From positions 310,001 through 374,000 of the forward strand of contig NZ_NERY01000001.1 of NCBI RefSeq assembly GCF_003063375.1: a DNA stretch of 64,000 bases. The letters are read 5' to 3'. The first letter of the stretch is position 1, and each line of letters starts with the position of its first letter. A program made the position numbers and the translations under genes. The notes under the pieces were generated by a model, which was not told the origin of the DNA, searched no databases, and saw only the letters and a list, made by a program, of their open reading frames with translations. This stretch comes from Limnohabitans sp. MMS-10A-178 (lineage in GTDB: Bacteria > Pseudomonadota > Gammaproteobacteria > Burkholderiales > Burkholderiaceae_C). Shown here piece after piece: positions 27,159 through 36,546 of the stretch.

Positions 27159-27813
27159 CCAGATTGATCAGGGCAAACACCAAGCCAGCACTGATCAAGA
27201 TGCAGACCAAAGCCAACAACCAATGGGTGGGGCCATCTTTGGAAGAGGGTGCGGGAGTCTCAACTGATTTATTGCCTGTCAACATGGCGCGAGTGAGGTT
27301 TTCTTTTTTCTTGATCAAATACCAGAGGATGGCCAACAGATGAATGGCCACCAGCATAAGAATGATTGTCTTGCCGTAGCCTTTGTGCCAGCGTGTGGCC
27401 AGACTCACAGTGCTTTCTGAAACAAAGCGAACCAAGGGACCCGAATTGGCAATTTCGTCGTCACTGAAAAGCCCGGTGCTTGCTTGCAAAGCCAACAAGC
27501 CAAGGATGGCGATGATGGAGAGAGAACCCAAAGGGTTGTGGCCTAGAAAAGAGGTGTGCTGCGCAGAAGGCGTTAAATACTGACGCACCAAGCCTGGCGT
27601 GCAAGTCAATTGCTGCCAGCGAGACCAATAGCCGCCACAAAAGCCCCACATGACTCTAAAAATGAGCAAGCTCAAAACGCCATAACCGCATCTGAAATGC
27701 CAGACCATGGCATTGCCGCCCACATTGCCTGTGATCACCAATGCAATGATCAAGCCCGCCAAAGTCCAGTGGAAGAGGAGAGTTGGCCAATCCCAAACGC
27801 GTATCTGAATCAT
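27142..27813 (-). CDS. Cytochrome b561-family membrane protein
   Basis: Four-helix di-heme-type membrane cytochrome of 223 residues. Candidate heme His residues occur in LLFHWTLAGL, MVWHFRCGYG, TRWHKGYG and MLVAIHLLAILWY, the usual arrangement. A fifth hydrophobic segment closes the protein (LLALVCILISAGLVFALINL). It faces the cytochrome c' gene, a recurrent pairing in betaproteobacteria, so electrons may pass from the quinone pool to the periplasmic c-type cytochrome (inference). Confidence 0.88.
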   Translation of the reverse strand: MIQIRVWDWPTLLFHWTLAGLIIALVITGNVGGNAMVWHFRCGYGVLSLLIFRVMWGFCGGYWSRWQQLTCTPGLVRQYLTPSAQHTSFLGHNPLGSLSIIAILGLLALQASTGLFSDDEIANSGPLVRFVSESTVSLATRWHKGYGKTIILMLVAIHLLAILWYLIKKKENLTRAMLTGNKSVETPAPSSKDGPTHWLLALVCILISAGLVFALINLGASPI

Positions 27814-27903
27814 GAAAAAACTTTCGAAACCTGAAGTTTTGTCAACAAAGAATAAAAAAACTATGAGAAACTGTAAAGCAGTTCAACGCCATTGGGAGTT
27901 TTT

Positions 27904-28356
27904 ATGAAAAAACAATTTGCCTTCTTTTCGGGCTTGCTAGCCCTTTTGCTGGCTTTGCCCGCTTCAGCGCAATTTGCCAAACCCGAAGATGCCATCAAAT
28001 ACCGCAAGGCCAGCTTCACCGTCATGTCGGCCCACTTTGGCCGCGTGGGTGCCATGGCCTCAGGCAGAGCGCCCTATGACGCCAAAGCCGCAGCAGAAAA
28101 TGCAGACATTGCAGCGGCCATGTCCAAGTTGCCTTGGGCTGCATTCACTGAAGGCTCTGACAAAGGCGATACCCGTGCCAAGCCTGAAATTTGGAAAGAC
28201 AGCGCCAAGTACAAAGAAGCCGCAGACAAAATGCAAGCCGAACTCACCAAGCTTTCAGCTGCCGCCAAAGTCGGCAATGTCGATGCATTGAAAACAGCCT
28301 TTGGTCCTGCTGCAGCCACATGCAAAAATTGTCACGACAATTTCCGCAAAGAATAA
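27904..28356 (+). CDS. Cytochrome c' (class II c-type cytochrome)
   Basis: Periplasmic heme protein of 150 residues. A signal peptide occupies 1-22 (KKQFAFFSGLLALLLALPASA). The four-helix body begins with KPEDAIKYRKASFTVMSAHF, and the heme-binding CKNCH (140-144) sits near the C-terminus, as in class II cytochromes. These proteins bind NO and may protect against nitrosative stress. A TTG start at 27892 is in frame, but the ATG at 27904 follows a GGGAG ribosome site. Confidence 0.93.
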   Translation: MKKQFAFFSGLLALLLALPASAQFAKPEDAIKYRKASFTVMSAHFGRVGAMASGRAPYDAKAAAENADIAAAMSKLPWAAFTEGSDKGDTRAKPEIWKDSAKYKEAADKMQAELTKLSAAAKVGNVDALKTAFGPAAATCKNCHDNFRKE

Positions 28357-28359
28357 TCT

Positions 28360-29094
28360 TTAAGCTTCAGCGCATGCCAACAGCAGCGCTGTCAATTCTG
28401 TCGGGGCACTGATCATCGGATCGTGCCCCGTTTTCATTTCGATCACGCGTGAATTTTGTTGCCACAAACCATCCCAAAATTGGGGGTCCATCACACGTCG
28501 TCTGGCCACATCGATGGTGGCCAATGGCGGCACAGTGCAATTGATGAAGGTTCGCGGCACGCTGGCAACGCGGGCTGCATCAAAGTTCAAAACATGTTGG
28601 TAGGTACCGCCAGGGTGCGGCGTTTGTTGCCTTTGAACCCATTCATAGCCTTGGGCAGACAGGCCAAACACAGCGGGGTCGGGTGGCGGAAAACTGTTGT
28701 TGATACTTTCAGCCGCCGCATCGATGCGGGCTTTTTGGGTGGCACTGGCATGTGTGCTGCTCCAGCTTTCACCGGGCTTGGGAACCACAGCATCTAAGTA
28801 GACCAAGTGTTTCAAGCGAGAGGCACGTCGATCAGCCACGGCCGTGCCCAGCATGCCCGCGTAGGAGTGCACCACCAAGATGGCGTTTTGCATTTCTTCT
28901 GCGTCGAGCGCTTGCAACACATCTTGAATGTGAGTTTCTAAATCAATCCCTCGGTGCAACAAATGCGAGCGCTCGCCCAAACCCGTCAGCGTCACAGCGT
29001 GAGCACTGTGACCTGCACGAATGAGGCTTTCGGTCACGTGCTTCCAGCACCAAGCACCATGCCATGCGCCATGCACCAATAAAAATTGCGCCAT
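28360..29094 (-). CDS. Alpha/beta hydrolase (plant-esterase-like)
   Basis: Hydrolase of 244 residues in the hydroxynitrile-lyase/salicylate-esterase-like clade. It has LLVHGAWHGAWCWKHV with the oxyanion element, GLGERSHLLHRG, the nucleophile Ser in LVVHSYAGML, and catalytic His in KTGHDPMISAP. The elbow reads VHSYAG, with Val where most hydrolases have Gly. The start overlaps the stop of the CoA-transferase gene (TGATG), so the two are coupled, perhaps for hydrolysis of an ester followed by CoA activation. Confidence 0.85.
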   Translation of the reverse strand: MAQFLLVHGAWHGAWCWKHVTESLIRAGHSAHAVTLTGLGERSHLLHRGIDLETHIQDVLQALDAEEMQNAILVVHSYAGMLGTAVADRRASRLKHLVYLDAVVPKPGESWSSTHASATQKARIDAAAESINNSFPPPDPAVFGLSAQGYEWVQRQQTPHPGGTYQHVLNFDAARVASVPRTFINCTVPPLATIDVARRRVMDPQFWDGLWQQNSRVIEMKTGHDPMISAPTELTALLLACAEA

Positions 29095-30338
29095 CAGATC
29101 ACACCTTTGGTTTGAAGTTGTTCAATTTGTGCAGGGCCATAACCCAGTACCTCGTTCAGTACCTGTGTGGTGTGTTGCCCCAATTGAGGCGGCACATGGT
29201 CTTGCCGCACAGGGGTGAGGCTGAGCTTCAGAGGGCTGGCCACAAGTTGCAAATCTTTTTGATGTGGGTGTTGCCAGGTGCTCACCATGTTGCGAGCCGT
29301 TACCTGCGGATCTGCAAATACTTCAGCCAAACTGTTAATGGCACCACACGGCACCTTGGCCAATTCAAGCGCAGACAACCACGCAGCTTTGGGCCGCGTC
29401 ATCATGATCTTTTCAAGCAAGGGCACCAACACCGCTCTGTTTTTGACGCGCTCGGTGTTCTTGCTAAATCGCGGATCAGTGGCCAATTCGGGGTGACCCG
29501 CCACTTCGCAAAACTTGGCAAATTGACCATCATTGCCAACCGCCAAAATCAGATGGTCGCGCGAACCAGGTATGGCATTTGTCGCAGGCATCACCTCAAA
29601 GACTTGATAGGGCACGATGTTCTGATGCGCATTGCCAGCGCGTCCTGGGGTTTTGCCGCTGACCAAATAGTTGGCCCCCAAATTGGCAAGCATGGCGACT
29701 TGGGTGTCTAGCAAAGCCATGTCGACATATTGGCCTTCGCCGGTTTTTTCGGCATGCCGCAATGCCGCCAAAATACCCACAGTGGCATACATGCCCGTGA
29801 ACAAATCGGCCACGGCAACCCCCACTTTTTGGGGGCCACCTCCCAAATCATCGCGCTCGCCAGTAACGCTCATCAGACCGCCAATGCCTTGGACCGCATA
29901 GTCATAACCTGCTCTGTCACTGTAAGGGCCAGTTTGTCCAAAGCCGGTGACGCTGCAATAAACAAGTCGGGGGTTGAGCGCTTTCAAACTGGGGTAATCA
30001 AGCCCATAGCGGGCCATGTCGCCCACCTTGAAGTTCTCAATGAAGACATCGCAATGAACTACCAACTCCCGTATCAAGGCTTGGCCATCTGGTTTAGAAA
30101 TATCACAAGTGAGTGAGCGCTTATTTCTGTTGGTGCCAAGGTAGTATGCTGCTTCAGGCGTATCTTTGCCTTGTGCATCTTTCAGAAATGGGGGGCCCCA
30201 GCTGCGGGTGTCGTCGCCTGCACCCGGGCGTTCTATTTTGATCACATCAGCGCCGAGGTCGGCCAATGTTTGGGTACACCAGGGGCCCGCGAGCACGCGG
30301 GAGAGATCTAGGATGCGAATGCCGTCTAATGAATTCAT
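29094..30338 (-). CDS. CaiB/BaiF (family III) CoA-transferase
   Basis: Formyl-CoA-transferase-type enzyme of 414 residues moving CoA between carboxylic acids. N-terminal LDGIRILDLSRVLAGPWC and LADLGADVIKIERPGAGDDTR are diagnostic; the catalytic Asp lies in GQYVDMALLDTQVAML. The ATG at 30338 gives this canonical start; the 20-residue upstream extension to 30398 is not homologous and would overlap the divergent lipoprotein gene. Substrates cannot be told from sequence. Confidence 0.92.
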   Translation of the reverse strand: MNSLDGIRILDLSRVLAGPWCTQTLADLGADVIKIERPGAGDDTRSWGPPFLKDAQGKDTPEAAYYLGTNRNKRSLTCDISKPDGQALIRELVVHCDVFIENFKVGDMARYGLDYPSLKALNPRLVYCSVTGFGQTGPYSDRAGYDYAVQGIGGLMSVTGERDDLGGGPQKVGVAVADLFTGMYATVGILAALRHAEKTGEGQYVDMALLDTQVAMLANLGANYLVSGKTPGRAGNAHQNIVPYQVFEVMPATNAIPGSRDHLILAVGNDGQFAKFCEVAGHPELATDPRFSKNTERVKNRAVLVPLLEKIMMTRPKAAWLSALELAKVPCGAINSLAEVFADPQVTARNMVSTWQHPHQKDLQLVASPLKLSLTPVRQDHVPPQLGQHTTQVLNEVLGYGPAQIEQLQTKGVI

Positions 30339-30390
30339 ACCGTCATTGTCGCGAAAAATAAACTCACATGCAGGCGTTGATAATCGAAGC

Positions 30391-30939
30391 ATGCGCAATT
30401 ATTTTTTGAAGAATGCGGCAGCCGTCTTTTTCGCCATTGCAGGCCTCACCGCATGCCAGCCCAGTTTAAATTGGCGGGCTGTGCAATTGGAGGGGACGAA
30501 CCTCAAGTTTGAGCTGCCGTGCAAGCCAGATAAAACCACCAAATCCGTCAAAATGGCTGGGCTTGACATCGACTTGTCGATGGTGGGTTGCGAGGCCAAT
30601 GACGCGGTTTGGGCCGTCATGACAGCCCAAGTACCGGCCACTGCCGACCGTGTTGAAATTTTGAAAGGTTGGCGCACAGCCACCCTGCAAAACATGCGAG
30701 CCACTCAGACGCAAGACTTAACTTGGTCACCAAGCCGCGTGGCAGCCTTGCCCGGTACTCTTCGCATCAAGTCTCTTGGCACATCGGCCAAGGGTCAGCC
30801 CGTACATGCTCAAGCCGTTTGGTTTTCACATTTAGAGGGCGAGGCGGTTCGTTTGGTGCATGCGGTGGTTTATCAAAACCAAGGCCCCAAAATGGACTCA
30901 AGTGCTGAGCAGTTGATTGAAAGTTTGAAATTACCATGA
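30391..30939 (+). CDS. Uncharacterised lipoprotein
   Basis: Predicted lipoprotein of 182 residues. The N-terminus has a short basic start, a hydrophobic core and lipobox LTAC with lipidated Cys22, followed by QPS, compatible with outer-membrane sorting. I do not recognise the domain. The mature part contains WRAVQLEGTNLKFELPCKPD and a second Cys at GCEANDAVW, so one internal disulfide is possible. It is the first of five genes with overlapping or nested boundaries (lipoprotein, MFS, EIIA, HPr, EI), and its stop overlaps the MFS start as ATGA. An in-frame start at 30166 would read through the divergent CoA-transferase gene and is not credible. Confidence 0.8.
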   Translation: MRNYFLKNAAAVFFAIAGLTACQPSLNWRAVQLEGTNLKFELPCKPDKTTKSVKMAGLDIDLSMVGCEANDAVWAVMTAQVPATADRVEILKGWRTATLQNMRATQTQDLTWSPSRVAALPGTLRIKSLGTSAKGQPVHAQAVWFSHLEGEAVRLVHAVVYQNQGPKMDSSAEQLIESLKLP

Positions 30940-32195
30940 ACCCAGTGATGAGCCCTAATTTGCCGACGCGACAAATGGTGGGGGTCTTTTTGGCTTTTGC
31001 CTCGGCTTATTTCTTTTCGAATTTGATCCGCGCCATCACGGCCACTTTGTCGCCCACCTTGACCCAAGAGTTGGCCTTGTCTGCGCAAGACCTGGGCTTG
31101 CTGGCGGGGGGGTACTTTCTGGGCTTTTCAGCCACCCAACTCCCTTTGGGCAAATGGCTTGACAGGCATGGCCCTAAAAAAGTTTTGTTGTCTTTTCTGG
31201 TGGTTGCCGTTTTGGGTTGCATCGCTTTTGCGATGGCCCAGAGTTTCATGGGCCTGTGGCTGGCCCGGGTTTTGTGTGGAGTGGGGGTTAGCGCATGTTT
31301 GATGGCGCCTTTGACTGCCTATCGAAGATGGATGTCACCCGGTGCACAGTTGCGCGCCAACTCTTGGATGCTCATGACGGGTTCTTTGGGCATGGTCTCA
31401 TCTACATTGCCCATTCAATGGCTGATGCCGATGGTGGGCTGGCGAGCCATATTTGCAGGCATGGCCGTTTTGGTCGTTTTGTCGATGGTCATGATTTATC
31501 TGTTGGTGCCTGTGTGGGCAAAGCCAGAATCCGACGCAAAAGATTCCCCAACGAAAGCCGTTGAAAGTGAAGAGGGCTATAGACCCATTTGGCGCAGCGC
31601 GTATTTTTGGCGCATGGCACCGCTTGGTTTTTTTGGCTACGGTGGCTTGGTGGCATTGCAGACCCTTTGGGTGGCGCCTTGGATGACCGTGGTCGGAGGC
31701 TACTCGGCGATGGATGCTGCAACGGGTTTGTTCGGCATCAACGTTGCCATGTTGCTTACTTTTTGGGCTTGGGGCTTGGTCACGCCCCATTTTGCAAAGC
31801 GTGGCATTTCAGCCAATCAAGTGATTGCATGGGGTCAGCCCCTTAGCTTCGTGGTGCTGGCTTGGATCATTGTGTCTGGCCCTCAACTGGGCGACAACAC
31901 TGCGCTGGCTTTGAGTTTGTTTTGCATCAGCAGCACTTTTGTGTCTTTGGCGCAGCCTACTGTCGGCATGTCTTTTCCGCCCCATTTGGCGGGTCGTGCA
32001 CTGTCTGCTTACAACCTGGTTATTTTTGTTGGTGTGTTTGTGGTTCAGTGGGGCATTGGCTTGGGCATTGATTTGTTCAAGTCGCTAGGATGGCCGCCTG
32101 TTTTGGCCTTTCAAGCGGCCTTTTCGGTATTTGGCTTGTGCCTTGTTTTGTCCTATGTTTATTTTCATTGGGCAAACCGCGATAATTCAGCATGA
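30936..32195 (+). CDS. MFS transporter
   Basis: Major facilitator permease of 419 residues with 12 predicted helices. The cytoplasmic loop 2-3 motif GKWLDRHGPKKVLLSF is typical of anion/small-metabolite MFS members, and a central charged loop (about 195-215) splits the halves. Start ATG overlaps the lipoprotein stop and the end overlaps the EIIA gene (ATGA both times). That places a permease inside the same coupled operon as the regulatory PTS. The substrate is unknown. Confidence 0.87.
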   Translation: MNPVMSPNLPTRQMVGVFLAFASAYFFSNLIRAITATLSPTLTQELALSAQDLGLLAGGYFLGFSATQLPLGKWLDRHGPKKVLLSFLVVAVLGCIAFAMAQSFMGLWLARVLCGVGVSACLMAPLTAYRRWMSPGAQLRANSWMLMTGSLGMVSSTLPIQWLMPMVGWRAIFAGMAVLVVLSMVMIYLLVPVWAKPESDAKDSPTKAVESEEGYRPIWRSAYFWRMAPLGFFGYGGLVALQTLWVAPWMTVVGGYSAMDAATGLFGINVAMLLTFWAWGLVTPHFAKRGISANQVIAWGQPLSFVVLAWIIVSGPQLGDNTALALSLFCISSTFVSLAQPTVGMSFPPHLAGRALSAYNLVIFVGVFVVQWGIGLGIDLFKSLGWPPVLAFQAAFSVFGLCLVLSYVYFHWANRDNSA

Positions 32196-32635
32196 TCGGA
32201 ATTCTCATCATCGCTCACGCGCCGCTGGCTTCTGCCCTGCGAGATTGCGCTTTGCATGTCTTTCCCGAATGTGCCGCTGGCGTTCAAGCCTTAGACATTG
32301 CGCCTAACGCAAGCCCTGAGGAAAGTCTGTTGCTGGCCAAAGCGGCCATGGCAAGGCTCAACACGGCAGAGGTTTTGCTTTTAAGCGACGTGTTTGGAGC
32401 CACCCCATCGAATGTGGCAGAAAAACTCAATGACGGCATTGACACGCGTTTGCTCGCTGGCGTGAACTTGCCCATGTTGCTACGCAGTGTTTGTTATCGC
32501 CATGAAAGCTTAGATGCCCTAGCTGCGCGTGCGCAAGCTGGCGGTACCCAAGGCATCATGCCGGTAGGCTTTACAGCCCCACAAAATCAATCAGGACCCC
32601 GACATGCTCCAAGCTACCACGACCATCAGCAATAA
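32192..32635 (+). CDS. PTS EIIA component, mannose/fructose (ManX) type
   Basis: Phosphocarrier of 147 residues. The phosphorylated His is H9 in GILIIAHAPLASAL, and LLLSDVFGATPSNVAEKL and the VNLPMLLRSVCYR block are canonical for the EIIA-Man domain. No EIIB or EIIC is encoded nearby. With HPr and EI this forms the incomplete, regulatory PTS seen in many betaproteobacteria. The C-terminal end overlaps the HPr gene by 32 bp. Confidence 0.93.
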   Translation: MIGILIIAHAPLASALRDCALHVFPECAAGVQALDIAPNASPEESLLLAKAAMARLNTAEVLLLSDVFGATPSNVAEKLNDGIDTRLLAGVNLPMLLRSVCYRHESLDALAARAQAGGTQGIMPVGFTAPQNQSGPRHAPSYHDHQQ

Positions 32636-32873
32636 GCTCGGTTTACATGCGCGAGCCTCCGCCAAATTGACCAAGTTGGCGGGAGGCTTCCCGTGTGAAG
32701 TTTGGATTGCCAAAGGTGAGCGCCGTGTCAATGCCAAAAGCATCATGGGCGTGATGATGTTGGCAGCAGGCATTGGCAGTCAGGTCACCATCGACACCGA
32801 TGGCGATCAAGCTCAAGAAGCCTTGGATGCTGTTCTGGCTTTGATCGCAGACAAATTTGGTGAGGGTGAATGA
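32604..32873 (+). CDS. ptsH: Phosphocarrier protein HPr
   Basis: HPr of 89 residues. H15 in NKLGLHARAS receives phosphate from EI; the regulatory serine position is kept as S46 in NAKSIMGVMML, which could allow HPr kinase control where that enzyme is present. It is nested between EIIA (32-bp overlap) and ptsI (ATGA overlap). Confidence 0.96.
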   Translation: MLQATTTISNKLGLHARASAKLTKLAGGFPCEVWIAKGERRVNAKSIMGVMMLAAGIGSQVTIDTDGDQAQEALDAVLALIADKFGEGE

Positions 32874-34621
32874 CTTTCAGCATCCATGGCTTAGCAGTTG
32901 CTAGAGGCATCGCCATTGGACGGGCGGTGCTGGTGGCGTCGAGCCGTGTGGATGTAGCGCACTACTTTATACAGCCCGATCAAGTGGGGGCAGAAATTGC
33001 TCGTTTGCGACAAGCTCGCGATGCCGTCATTGAAGAGCTAAGGCGACTTCAAAACGATCTGACAAGCGATGCGCCGCCCGAGTTGGGGGCCCTGCTCGAT
33101 GTTCACCTTATGCTGCTAGAAGACGAGAGTTTGTCAGTGGATGTGAAGCAGTGGATTGAAAAGCGGCTTTACAACGCAGAGTGGGCCCTCACCAGTCAAA
33201 TGGAAGTCATTGGCCGACAGTTTGACGAAATGGAAGATGCCTATTTGCGTGAGCGCAAGGCAGACCTTGAGCAAGTGACCGAGCGTATTCTGCATTTCTT
33301 AAAAGGCGGAAACTCCCCTGTGGTGCGCATCAAGCCACAAGCCAGGCCCCAACAAGAGTTGCAATTGGGCGACACATTGGATGTGCCTTTGGTGTTGGTA
33401 GCGCACGACCTGTCACCGGCCGACATGCTGCAATTCAAGCAAAGTGTGTTTACCGGCTTTGTCACCGACGTTGGCGGCAAAACTTCTCATACGGCCATTG
33501 TGGCCAGAAGCCTAGACATTCCCGCAGTGGTCGGTGCGCGCAGTGCCAGCCAACTGATTCGGCAAGACGATTGGGTCATCATTGATGGCGATGCGGGCGT
33601 GGTCATTGTCGACCCTTCTTCCATCATCTTGGCAGAGTATGGCTTCAAACAACGCCAGGGCGATTTAGAGCGCGAACGCCTGAGCCGACTGCGCCACACC
33701 CCTTCGGTCACCTTAGATGGCCAAAAAATCGAATTGTTGGCCAACATCGAAATGCCTGAAGATGCCAAAGGCGCTTTGCAGGTGGGCGCTGTTGGCGTTG
33801 GTCTTTTCCGCAGCGAATTTTTGTTCATGGGCCGGCAAGGAAACTTGCCAGATGAAGAAGAGCAGTTCCAACAATATCGGCGCGCTGTGGAGGGCATGCA
33901 AGGCTTGCCCGTCACCATTCGCACGGTGGATGTGGGGGCTGACAAGCCCTTGGATGAAGCCAGACATGACGCCGCTCACTTGAATCCGGCGCTTGGTTTG
34001 CGCGCCATTCGGTGGAGCTTGGCCGATCCTGAAATGTTCTTAACCCAGCTGCGCGCTATTTTGAGAGCGGCTGCTTTAGGCAAGGTCAATCTGTTGGTGC
34101 CCATGCTGGCGCACGCCAGTGAAATTCACCAGACGCTGGCTTTGGTCAAGCAAGCGCAGCTTGATTTAGATGCACGCGGCGTGGTGTATGGCCCCGTGCA
34201 AATAGGCGCCATGATCGAAATTCCAGCCGCTGCCTTGTCGCTCAAATTGTTCTTAAAGTACTTTGACTTTTTATCAATTGGCACCAACGACCTCATTCAG
34301 TACACGCTGGCCATTGACCGTGCTGATGAAAGCGTGGCCCATTTGTACGACCCCTTGCACCCTGCGGTGCTCAGACTGGTGGCCGACACCATTGCTGAAG
34401 GTGCAGCGCAAGGCAAGGAGGTTTCGGTGTGTGGCGAGATGGCCGGTGATGTGAGCATGACCCGTTTGCTGTTGGGCATGGGCTTGAAAAGTTTTTCCAT
34501 GCACCCCTCACAGGTGCTGCAAGTGAAGCAACAAATTTTGCGCTCAGATGCGGCCAAGCTCAAAGCGTTTGCGCAACAAGTGCTGGCGTCAGAAGATCCA
34601 TCGAGCCTGATGGCCAGCTGA
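32870..34621 (+). CDS. ptsI: PTS enzyme I (PEP-protein phosphotransferase)
   Basis: Enzyme I of 583 residues. The N-terminal HPr-binding domain is followed by the phospho-His block GGKTSHTAIVARSLDIPAVV and the PEP-binding C-terminal barrel with GVGLFRSEFLFM and LSIGTNDLIQYTLAIDRADE; the catalytic Cys is in VSVCGEMAGD. Last gene of the coupled run that starts at the lipoprotein. It converges on an EamA-family gene with a 12-bp gap. Confidence 0.96.
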   Translation: MTFSIHGLAVARGIAIGRAVLVASSRVDVAHYFIQPDQVGAEIARLRQARDAVIEELRRLQNDLTSDAPPELGALLDVHLMLLEDESLSVDVKQWIEKRLYNAEWALTSQMEVIGRQFDEMEDAYLRERKADLEQVTERILHFLKGGNSPVVRIKPQARPQQELQLGDTLDVPLVLVAHDLSPADMLQFKQSVFTGFVTDVGGKTSHTAIVARSLDIPAVVGARSASQLIRQDDWVIIDGDAGVVIVDPSSIILAEYGFKQRQGDLERERLSRLRHTPSVTLDGQKIELLANIEMPEDAKGALQVGAVGVGLFRSEFLFMGRQGNLPDEEEQFQQYRRAVEGMQGLPVTIRTVDVGADKPLDEARHDAAHLNPALGLRAIRWSLADPEMFLTQLRAILRAAALGKVNLLVPMLAHASEIHQTLALVKQAQLDLDARGVVYGPVQIGAMIEIPAAALSLKLFLKYFDFLSIGTNDLIQYTLAIDRADESVAHLYDPLHPAVLRLVADTIAEGAAQGKEVSVCGEMAGDVSMTRLLLGMGLKSFSMHPSQVLQVKQQILRSDAAKLKAFAQQVLASEDPSSLMAS

Positions 34622-34633
34622 TTCAAGCAAGCT

Positions 34634-35530
34634 CTAATTGGAGCTCGACTTGATTTCAAATTGAGGATCGTTGGCCGCTTGCTGGTTCTTGCTTGTTCGC
34701 CCCAGCCATGCGCCCCCCACAATGAGCACGCCGGCCCATGCCACCAAACTTGTGAGTGCTTCCTGTCTGTCAATCAAGAGCAACAAGGTGGAGCCAAGAG
34801 GCGTTAAAAAGCTGAGCAGTCCTATGTGTTGCGCGTTGCCATGTTTCAAGGCGGCATCCCACAAATAAAAAGCCAGACCCAAGGGCCCAAGGCCCATCCA
34901 AATGAGCAAGGCCGCATCGCTAAAGCTGAGCGACACAGGTGTTTCGAGTGTGAAGTGACACAGCAAAGACAGAACGCCGGAGACAAATCCGAAGTAGCCG
35001 ATGGCTGCGGTATGAAAGGGCTGTACCCGCTGCGTCATGAGCGAATAAGTGGCCCAAATGAAAGCAGAAGCCAAGGCGGCCAAATAGCCCAAATTGAAAT
35101 CGGCATCAATGGCTTGGCCGTTGGTCATGACCAACACCGCACCAGAAAATCCCGATATGGCTGCCAGCACTTGGCGAAAGTGCAGGCGGCTGTGTTTGTG
35201 AAACAAAGGCGCCAACACCACGATCAACAAAGGCCACAAATAGTTCACCAAATTGGCTTGAACGGCGGGCGCCGTGCGAAATGCCAAGAACAACAAAAAG
35301 TGATAACCAAACAAACCGTAGATACCAAGCGCCAACGTTTTGGCGGGCACGATGGCCAAGCGCCATTGAAAGCCCGACCATGGCAAAGCCACCAAGCTGC
35401 CAATTAAGAGCGCGCAGCCTGCCGTTAAAAATGGCGGCACATGCGACAAGCGCACACCCACTGGCGCCAAGGTGGCCCACAGTGCAATGGCGCCTAAGGC
35501 CAGCCAAGTGGCGCGAAGGCTAGAGCGCAT
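34634..35530 (-). CDS. EamA/DMT-family transporter
   Basis: Ten-helix DMT permease of 298 residues with two EamA domains; the first helix reads LALGAIALWATLAPVGVRLS and the inter-domain region has ANLVNYLWPLLIVVLAPLF. The YddG-like aromatic-amino-acid exporters share this NYLWPLLIVV pattern, so amino-acid export is a reasonable but unproven guess. The start overlaps the lipA stop (TAATG), extending the lip operon by one gene. Confidence 0.85.
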   Translation of the reverse strand: MRSSLRATWLALGAIALWATLAPVGVRLSHVPPFLTAGCALLIGSLVALPWSGFQWRLAIVPAKTLALGIYGLFGYHFLLFLAFRTAPAVQANLVNYLWPLLIVVLAPLFHKHSRLHFRQVLAAISGFSGAVLVMTNGQAIDADFNLGYLAALASAFIWATYSLMTQRVQPFHTAAIGYFGFVSGVLSLLCHFTLETPVSLSFSDAALLIWMGLGPLGLAFYLWDAALKHGNAQHIGLLSFLTPLGSTLLLLIDRQEALTSLVAWAGVLIVGGAWLGRTSKNQQAANDPQFEIKSSSN

Positions 35531-36531
35531 TAGCGTGACAAACTAGCGCCGTGCGCTTGCTGATCAGCGTGATAGCTAGAGCGCACCATGGCACCCACAG
35601 CGGCGTGTTTAAAGCCCATCTCGTAGGCCTTCTCTTCAAACATCTTGAAGGTGTCTGGGTGCACATAGCGCTTCACGGGCAAGTGGCTGGTGGACGGCGC
35701 CAGGTACTGCCCCAAGGTGAGCATTTCAATGTTGTGCTCGCGCATTTCGCGCATGACTTGCAAAATTTCTTCGTCTGTTTCACCCAGGCCCACCATGAGG
35801 CCGCTTTTGGTGGGCACATGTGGGAAAAGCGCTTTGAATTTTTTCAGCAACTGCAAAGAAAATTGATAGTCAGAGCCGGGTCGAACTTCTTTGTACAAGC
35901 GCGGCACGGTTTCTAAATTGTGGTTCATCACATCGGGTGGTGCAGCCTTCAAAATTTCAAGTGCGCGATCGTCACGGCCGCGAAAATCTGGGACCAACAC
36001 CTCAATTTGCGTTTTGGGTGAAAGCGCTCGCGTTTCGCGAATGCAGTCGACAAAATGGCCTGCACCGCCATCGCGCAAATCGTCACGGTCGACGCTGGTG
36101 ATCACGACATAGCTCAACTTCAAGTCGGCAATGGTGCGGGCCAAGTTGTCGGGTTCATTCACATCCAATGGATCGGGGCGGCCATGACCGACGTCACAAA
36201 AGGGGCAGCGCCGTGTGCATTTGTCGCCCATGATCATGAAGGTGGCAGTGCCTTTGCCAAAACATTCGCCAATGTTGGGGCAACTGGCTTCTTCGCAAAC
36301 GGTGACCAAATTGTTTTTGCGAAGGATGTCCTTGATTTCGTAGAAGCGGGTGGTGGGCGAGCCGGCTTTGACACGGATCCAGTCTGGCTTTTTGAGAACT
36401 TCGCCAGGCGTGACTTTGATGGGAATGCGAGACAACTTGGCGGCCGCTTTTTGCTTGGCCGTGGGGTCGTAGTTTTCTTGAGATTGTGCCTCGCGCACAA
36501 CCTGGCCGGTTGAGATGGATTCTTTGGTCAT
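35530..36531 (-). CDS. lipA: Lipoyl synthase
   Basis: Radical-SAM enzyme of 333 residues that inserts two sulfurs into octanoylated proteins. The auxiliary cluster motif [13 protein letters not shown] and the radical-SAM CxxxCxxC in [13 protein letters not shown] are both complete, and the C-terminal RSSYHAD serine ligand is present. It follows lipB at 15 bp in the pathway operon. Confidence 0.97.
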   Translation of the reverse strand: MTKESISTGQVVREAQSQENYDPTAKQKAAAKLSRIPIKVTPGEVLKKPDWIRVKAGSPTTRFYEIKDILRKNNLVTVCEEASCPNIGECFGKGTATFMIMGDKCTRRCPFCDVGHGRPDPLDVNEPDNLARTIADLKLSYVVITSVDRDDLRDGGAGHFVDCIRETRALSPKTQIEVLVPDFRGRDDRALEILKAAPPDVMNHNLETVPRLYKEVRPGSDYQFSLQLLKKFKALFPHVPTKSGLMVGLGETDEEILQVMREMREHNIEMLTLGQYLAPSTSHLPVKRYVHPDTFKMFEEKAYEMGFKHAAVGAMVRSSYHADQQAHGASLSR

Positions 36532-36546
36532 TGCATTCTTTCTGTT

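Noticed and set aside
30166..30390. 75-residue N-terminal extension of the lipoprotein
   Set aside because: It would bury the signal peptide and lipobox internally and overlap the CoA-transferase coding region.
32192..34621. Complete sugar-uptake PTS
   Set aside because: No EIIB or EIIC gene is present, so only a regulatory phosphorelay is supported.
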